A stretch of 36,352 nucleotides of DNA from an uncultured Alphaproteobacteria bacterium. GTDB taxonomy: Bacteria > Pseudomonadota > Alphaproteobacteria > UBA8366 > JADFVY01. Made by a program: the position numbers and the translations under genes. The notes beneath the pieces were generated by a model, which saw nothing but the letters and a program-made list of their open reading frames with translations, had not been told where the DNA came from and ran no database searches. The DNA lies in NCBI GenBank assembly GCA_947259105.1, contig CAMYKU010000005.1:74126-110477 (forward strand). The letters run 5' to 3'. Below are positions 32,580 to 36,352 of this stretch, piece by piece. Each line of letters begins with the position of its first letter. The first letter of the stretch is position 1.

Positions 32580-34889
32580 ATGAGTACGATCGGAGGGGGA
32601 ATCGGCGTCGCCTCGCGTCGCGTGGAGGATTCGCGCTTTCTGAAAGGGGACGGTGATTTCACCGACGATCTCGTGCCGGACAACGTGGCGCGCGGTTATG
32701 TCCTGCGGTCGCCGCACGCCAATGCGCGGATCCTCAAGGTCGACACCGGCGCGGCGCAATCCGCGCCGGGCGTGATCGCGGTCCTGACCGGCGCGGACGT
32801 GGCGGCGGACGGGCTGGGCGACATTCCCTGCGCGCGGCAGATGAAGCGGCGCGACGGCGCGCCGATGTTCCAGCCGCCGCGGCCGATCCTGAACCGCGAA
32901 GCCGTGCGCTATGTCGGCGACTATGTCGCCTTCGTCGTCGCGGAGACGCTGAACCAGGCGAAGGACGCGGCGGAGCTGATCGATGTCGCGTACGAGGCGC
33001 TGCCGGCGGTCACCTCGTTGCGGCAGGTGCTGGCGCCCGGCGCGCCGGCGATCCGCGACGACTGCCCGGACAATATCGGCTTCCATCACGAAGCCGGCGA
33101 CCGCGCGGCGGTGGACGCCGCCTTCGGGCGGGCCGCCTACACGGTGCGCCTGGAAGTTCCGATCTCGCGCGTCCAGCCCGGCCCGATCGAGCCGCGCGCG
33201 ACGATCGGGTCCTACGATCCGTCCGACGGCTCGTACCGGCTGACCACCGGAACGCAATCGCCGAACCGGGCCAGGGGGTTCCTCGCCGAGCCGATCCTGA
33301 AGATCGCGCCGGACAAGCTGCGCGTCGTCTGCCATGACATGGGCGGCGGGTTCGGCAACCGCAATTCGCCGTATCACGAACAGGCACTGGTGCTGTGGGC
33401 GTCGCGCCGGGTCGGGCGGCCGGTCAAATGGACCGGCGAGCGCAGCGAGAGCTTCCAGTCGGACGACCAGGGCCGCGACAATCTGACGACCGCCGAGCTG
33501 GCGCTCGACGGGGACGGGCAGTTCCTCGCCATCCGGGTCCGCACGGCGGCGGCGCTGGGGGCCTACCTTTCGGGCGGCGGACCGAACCCGATCGTCGGCA
33601 ATATCGGGTGCCTCGCGGGGGTCTACCGGACGCCGGCGATCCACGTCGAAATCGACGCCTATTTCACCAATACCAACACCACGGCCGCCTATCGCGGCGC
33701 CGGCCGACCGGAGGCGATCTACGTGCTGGAGCGGCTGATCGATACGGCGGCGCGGCAGATCGGCATGGATCCGGCGGAGCTGCGCCGGCGCAATCTCATC
33801 CAGCCCGGAGCGTTTCCCTACCGGACCGCGCTGACGTTCACGTACGATTCCGGGGATTTTCCCGGCAATCTCGACAAGGCGCTCGAACTCATGGGCTATG
33901 CGGATTTCGCGGCAAGGCGGACGGACTCGCGGGCGCGCGGGAAACTGCGCGGGATCGGCATCGCCAACGCCATCGAAAGCGCCGGCAAGATGGAGCGGGG
34001 CGAGGAAGCGGAGCTCGGTTTCGGCGCCGACGGACGCGCGTTCCTCAAGGCCGGCACCTGCTCGCACGGGCAGGGACACGAAACCGCCTTCCGCCAGCTG
34101 CTGACCGAGTATCTCGGGCTCGATTTCGACGATGTCGATTTCGTCCAGGGCGATAGCGGGGTCCTGCCGACCGCCGGCGGCACGTTCGGGTCCCGGTCGA
34201 TCACCATCGGCGGCGGGGCGGTGCGGATGGCGGCCCACGACGTGCTCGAGCAGGCGAAGACCGTCGCCGCCGACGCGCTGGAGGCGGCGGCGGCCGATAT
34301 CGTCTTCGCCGACGGCGCCTTCACCGTCGCCGGCACCGACCGCACGATCGCCCTCAAAGAGGTCTGCAGCCGCGCCGTCGAATCCGGCCGTCCCCTGCAG
34401 GCCCACGCGGACTACGCGCCCGACGCCACCACCTATCCCAACGCGTGCCACATCTGCGAGGTCGAAATCGACCCGGAGACCGGCGCCATCGAACTCCTGC
34501 GCTACGGCGTGGTCGGCGATTTCGGCGTCGTGGTGAACCCGCTGATCGTCGAGGGGCAGCTGCATGGCGGCATCGCGCAGGGGGTCGGACAGATCATCAT
34601 GGAAAACGTCGTGTGGGACGAGGAGTCGGGCCAGCTGCTGAGCGGATCGTTCATGGATTACGCGATGCCCCGGGCCGGCGATCTCCCGGATATCGAGGTC
34701 GCGATGAACCCGCAGCCGACCGCGATGAACGCACTCGGCGTCAAGGGCTGCGGCGAGGCCGGCTGCGTCGGCTCGCTTGCGGCGACGATGAATGCGGTCG
34801 TCGATGCGCTGGCGGAGCGCGGCGTGCGCAGCCTCGAGATGCCGGCGACGCCGGAGCGGGTGTGGCAGGCCCTGCAAGCAGCGTCCTGA
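32580..34889 (+). CDS. Xanthine dehydrogenase-family molybdopterin subunit (form II CoxL-like), solitary
   Basis: A 769-residue large subunit of the molybdenum hydroxylase family. The active-site loop AYRGAGR (370-376) is that of form II CoxL-like proteins, not the AYRCSFR of true CO dehydrogenase. The catalytic glutamate E726 lies in GVKGCGE. Other cofactor motifs (GGGFGNRN near 258, [12 protein letters not shown] near 488) are present. Substrate is unknown; true CO oxidation is not supported. The small Fe-S and medium FAD subunits are not adjacent, so it must pair with distant partners or subunits. Start follows AAAAGGGAGAG at a normal distance. Confidence 0.87.
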   Translation: MSTIGGGIGVASRRVEDSRFLKGDGDFTDDLVPDNVARGYVLRSPHANARILKVDTGAAQSAPGVIAVLTGADVAADGLGDIPCARQMKRRDGAPMFQPPRPILNREAVRYVGDYVAFVVAETLNQAKDAAELIDVAYEALPAVTSLRQVLAPGAPAIRDDCPDNIGFHHEAGDRAAVDAAFGRAAYTVRLEVPISRVQPGPIEPRATIGSYDPSDGSYRLTTGTQSPNRARGFLAEPILKIAPDKLRVVCHDMGGGFGNRNSPYHEQALVLWASRRVGRPVKWTGERSESFQSDDQGRDNLTTAELALDGDGQFLAIRVRTAAALGAYLSGGGPNPIVGNIGCLAGVYRTPAIHVEIDAYFTNTNTTAAYRGAGRPEAIYVLERLIDTAARQIGMDPAELRRRNLIQPGAFPYRTALTFTYDSGDFPGNLDKALELMGYADFAARRTDSRARGKLRGIGIANAIESAGKMERGEEAELGFGADGRAFLKAGTCSHGQGHETAFRQLLTEYLGLDFDDVDFVQGDSGVLPTAGGTFGSRSITIGGGAVRMAAHDVLEQAKTVAADALEAAAADIVFADGAFTVAGTDRTIALKEVCSRAVESGRPLQAHADYAPDATTYPNACHICEVEIDPETGAIELLRYGVVGDFGVVVNPLIVEGQLHGGIAQGVGQIIMENVVWDEESGQLLSGSFMDYAMPRAGDLPDIEVAMNPQPTAMNALGVKGCGEAGCVGSLAATMNAVVDALAERGVRSLEMPATPERVWQALQAAS

Positions 34890-34965
34890 TCCACGGCGGC
34901 TGGCAATCCGCGGCGGGATCGGGTCTATTGTGCGGCATGGGAGACAGGAAACGGAGGTGCACGGG

Positions 34966-35601
34966 ATGAGCACGGCCAACGTCACGGTCATCGACCACCC
35001 GCTGGTTCAGCACAAGCTGACATTGATGCGGCAGAAGGATGCGCCAACTGCCCTGTTCCGTGAGCTCCTGCGGGAAATCAGCCTGCTGCTTCTCTATGAG
35101 GTCGCACGGGACCTGCCGACGGTCATGAAGGAGATCGAAACGCCTCTGGAAAAAATGCAGTCACCGGTGCTCGGGGGCAAGAAACTCTGCCTGATCTCGA
35201 TCCTGCGCGCGGGCGACGGGCTGCTGCAGGGCATGCTGGACCTCATCCCCTCTGCGCGGGTCGGGCATGTCGGACTGTATCGCGACCCCGAAACGCTGGA
35301 AGCGATCGAGTACTACTTCAAGGTCCCGCATTCGCTGGGCGAGCGGCTGTGCATCGTCGTCGACCCGATGCTGGCGACCGCCCATTCCTCGATCGCGGCC
35401 GTCGAGAGGGTCAAGGCGGCAGGCGCCCGGCGCCTGAAATTCGTCTGTCTGCTGGCAGCCCCCGAAGGCATCGAGGCGTTCAACGCGGCCCACCCGGACG
35501 TGCCGATGTATACCGCCGCCATCGACCGGGAGCTGAACGACCACGGCTACATCCTGCCCGGCCTGGGCGACGCCGGCGACCGGATCTTCGGCACGAAATA
35601 G
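34966..35601 (+). CDS. upp: Uracil phosphoribosyltransferase-like protein with altered PRPP loop
   Basis: A 211-residue protein that aligns end to end with Upp: [48 protein letters not shown], and a C-terminal uracil-binding [18 protein letters not shown]. Upp makes UMP from uracil and PRPP. The PRPP loop, normally DPMLATGGS, reads DPMLATAHS (133-141), replacing two glycines with Ala and His. Histidine at the second place occurs in some relatives, but alanine at the first is odd. Activity is therefore likely but not assured. ATG 34966 follows GGAGG. Confidence 0.82.
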   Translation: MSTANVTVIDHPLVQHKLTLMRQKDAPTALFRELLREISLLLLYEVARDLPTVMKEIETPLEKMQSPVLGGKKLCLISILRAGDGLLQGMLDLIPSARVGHVGLYRDPETLEAIEYYFKVPHSLGERLCIVVDPMLATAHSSIAAVERVKAAGARRLKFVCLLAAPEGIEAFNAAHPDVPMYTAAIDRELNDHGYILPGLGDAGDRIFGTK

Positions 35602-35635
35602 GACTGGCAGGACAGGCCCCCTCGGCCGGAATTTC

Positions 35636-35716
35636 CGTCATTGCGAGGCGCGAAGCGCCGCGGCAATCCAGACTCGCCGAGAGCCTGGATTGCTTCGCCT
35701 GCGGCTCGCAATGACG
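35636..35716. repeat. Palindromic repeat of another family
   Basis: Outer arms CGTCATTGCGAG (35636-35647) and CTCGCAATGACG (35705-35716) are perfect; an inner 9-bp stem GCAATCCAG / CTGGATTGC (35663-35671 with 35685-35693) and a short left hairpin GCGC-GAA-GCGC (35648-35658) are present. The arrangement is like the elements at 29818 and 31944 but with different sequence and a few unpaired bases. It sits between two convergent genes. Confidence 0.85.
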
Positions 35717-35727
35717 ACGCCTGCCCG

Positions 35728-36352
35728 TCACTGCGCCCAGACCGACAGGGCACCCTGTTTCTTGCCGCGCTGGTCGGGTTCCTTGTAGTCATGGCCGTAG
35801 GGTGCCGATTCCCAGGACCCGTATGACGGGTTGGGAAGCACGATCCACTTCGTTCCCCACATGGCGCCGGTCTTCTCCAAGATCGCCCGGCGCTCTTCGA
35901 GGCTGCCCTTGTAGGCGTCGACGAAGTCGCCGAAATTGTCGCCGAGGACCAGCAGCACCCGGTAGTCGTTGCCGACATGGATCCGCCGCGGGCTCTTCTT
36001 CGACGAGGCCCATTCCTCACGTTCTTTCTTCAGAAGTACGGTATCGACATTGCCGCCCATCGGGTAGCCGAATTTCTCGAGGTTCTTGCGCGTCGCGTCT
36101 TCCAGATCGCCGGTGCGGTTGGAGACATAGAACACCTTCACGCCCTTTCTGTCGGCGTATTTGGTAAACGCGAGCGATCCCGGAATCGGCATCGAATCCA
36201 CCGAATTGACGAACTCGCCCCAGGTCTTCGGGTGGAAGGTCTTGTCGCCCATGACCATCCAGGCCTGGTACTTCGAATTGTCGAGAACGGTCTCGTCGAC
36301 ATCGAGGATCACCGCCGGCGGCTTGTCCGCGAAACTGCCCCCCTGCTCTCCG
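35728..36352 (-). CDS. HAD-family acid phosphatase (e(P4)/class B-C-like), N-terminus beyond window
   Basis: About 207 C-terminal residues are visible; the frame runs off the right edge with no start. DKPPAVILDVDETVLDNS contains the DxDxT nucleophile motif of HAD acid phosphatases of the lipoprotein e(P4) type. FYVSNRTGD is motif II, and GDNFGDF is the last motif that binds magnesium. Proteins of this group are usually secreted or lipoproteins and dephosphorylate nucleotides; the leader is not in the window. The short GTG-started frame from 36312 is not the real start, since homology continues upstream. Confidence 0.85.
   Translation of the reverse strand, partial: GEQGGSFADKPPAVILDVDETVLDNSKYQAWMVMGDKTFHPKTWGEFVNSVDSMPIPGSLAFTKYADRKGVKVFYVSNRTGDLEDATRKNLEKFGYPMGGNVDTVLLKKEREEWASSKKSPRRIHVGNDYRVLLVLGDNFGDFVDAYKGSLEERRAILEKTGAMWGTKWIVLPNPSYGSWESAPYGHDYKEPDQRGKKQGALSVWAQ

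Noticed and set aside
32580..34889. True CO dehydrogenase large subunit
   Set aside because: The loop is AYRGAGR (form II), not AYRCSFR, and CoxM/CoxS are missing.

Overview
The window is a high-GC bacterial chromosome segment, most likely from an alphaproteobacterium of the Rhodospirillales type. That is inferred from gene content (MoxR/DUF58 operon, SQR-DUF1641-TusA-DsrE, KorAB, form II CoxL-like protein, FNR-type boxes, palindromic repeats), not from a marker gene; no rRNA or tRNA was seen. Both edges cut genes: merA on the left and an acid phosphatase on the right.

Region 1 (1-915): a compact mercury-resistance locus, merR divergent from merF-merA, with a textbook 19-bp-spacer MerR operator.

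Region 2 (916-8471): the most distinctive part. A consensus sigma54 promoter precedes four plus-strand genes: a stand-alone receiver, a receiver fused to a duplicated membrane hairpin, a membrane-anchored cytochrome with 13 CXXCH motifs, and a four-helix cytochrome b. Convergent to them is a kinase/regulator pair. The kinase has two c-haem-type motifs in its periplasmic domain, and the regulator is an NtrC-type sigma54 activator. The pair has its own FNR-type promoter. I read this as a self-contained redox-sensing and electron-transfer system: FNR box -> haem-sensor kinase -> sigma54 activator -> sigma54 promoter -> multihaem cytochrome c/b complex. The regulatory links are inference.

Region 3 (8472-10645): a trimethylamine dehydrogenase-family flavoprotein with a changed substrate pocket.

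Region 4 (10646-19596): a long minus-strand redox and sulfur block. Under a second FNR-type promoter come a hemerythrin-like protein, a GltD-like Fe-S flavoprotein, an FAD/NAD oxidoreductase and the two subunits of a 2-oxoacid:acceptor oxidoreductase. A separate unit behind a perfect palindrome follows: DsrE-like, TusA-like, SQR-like and DUF1641 proteins.

Region 5 (19597-26872): a plus-strand membrane protein, then the tightly overlapped minus-strand operon DUF4129 - DUF4350 - MoxR - DUF58 - SpoIIM-like - RDD, a conserved AAA+/VWA-like envelope or stress module.

Region 6 (26873-36352): mixed metabolic genes. They are an N-acyl-D-amino-acid deacylase, an RluA-type pseudouridine synthase, two translationally coupled small genes, a corrinoid-activase-like ASKHA/ferredoxin protein, a PF13769-type small protein, a solitary form II CoxL-like molybdoenzyme, a uracil phosphoribosyltransferase-like protein with an altered PRPP loop, and the partial phosphatase. 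Three intergenic palindromic elements lie here. Two are copies of one family and fold on paper into complete four-way junctions with compensatory changes.
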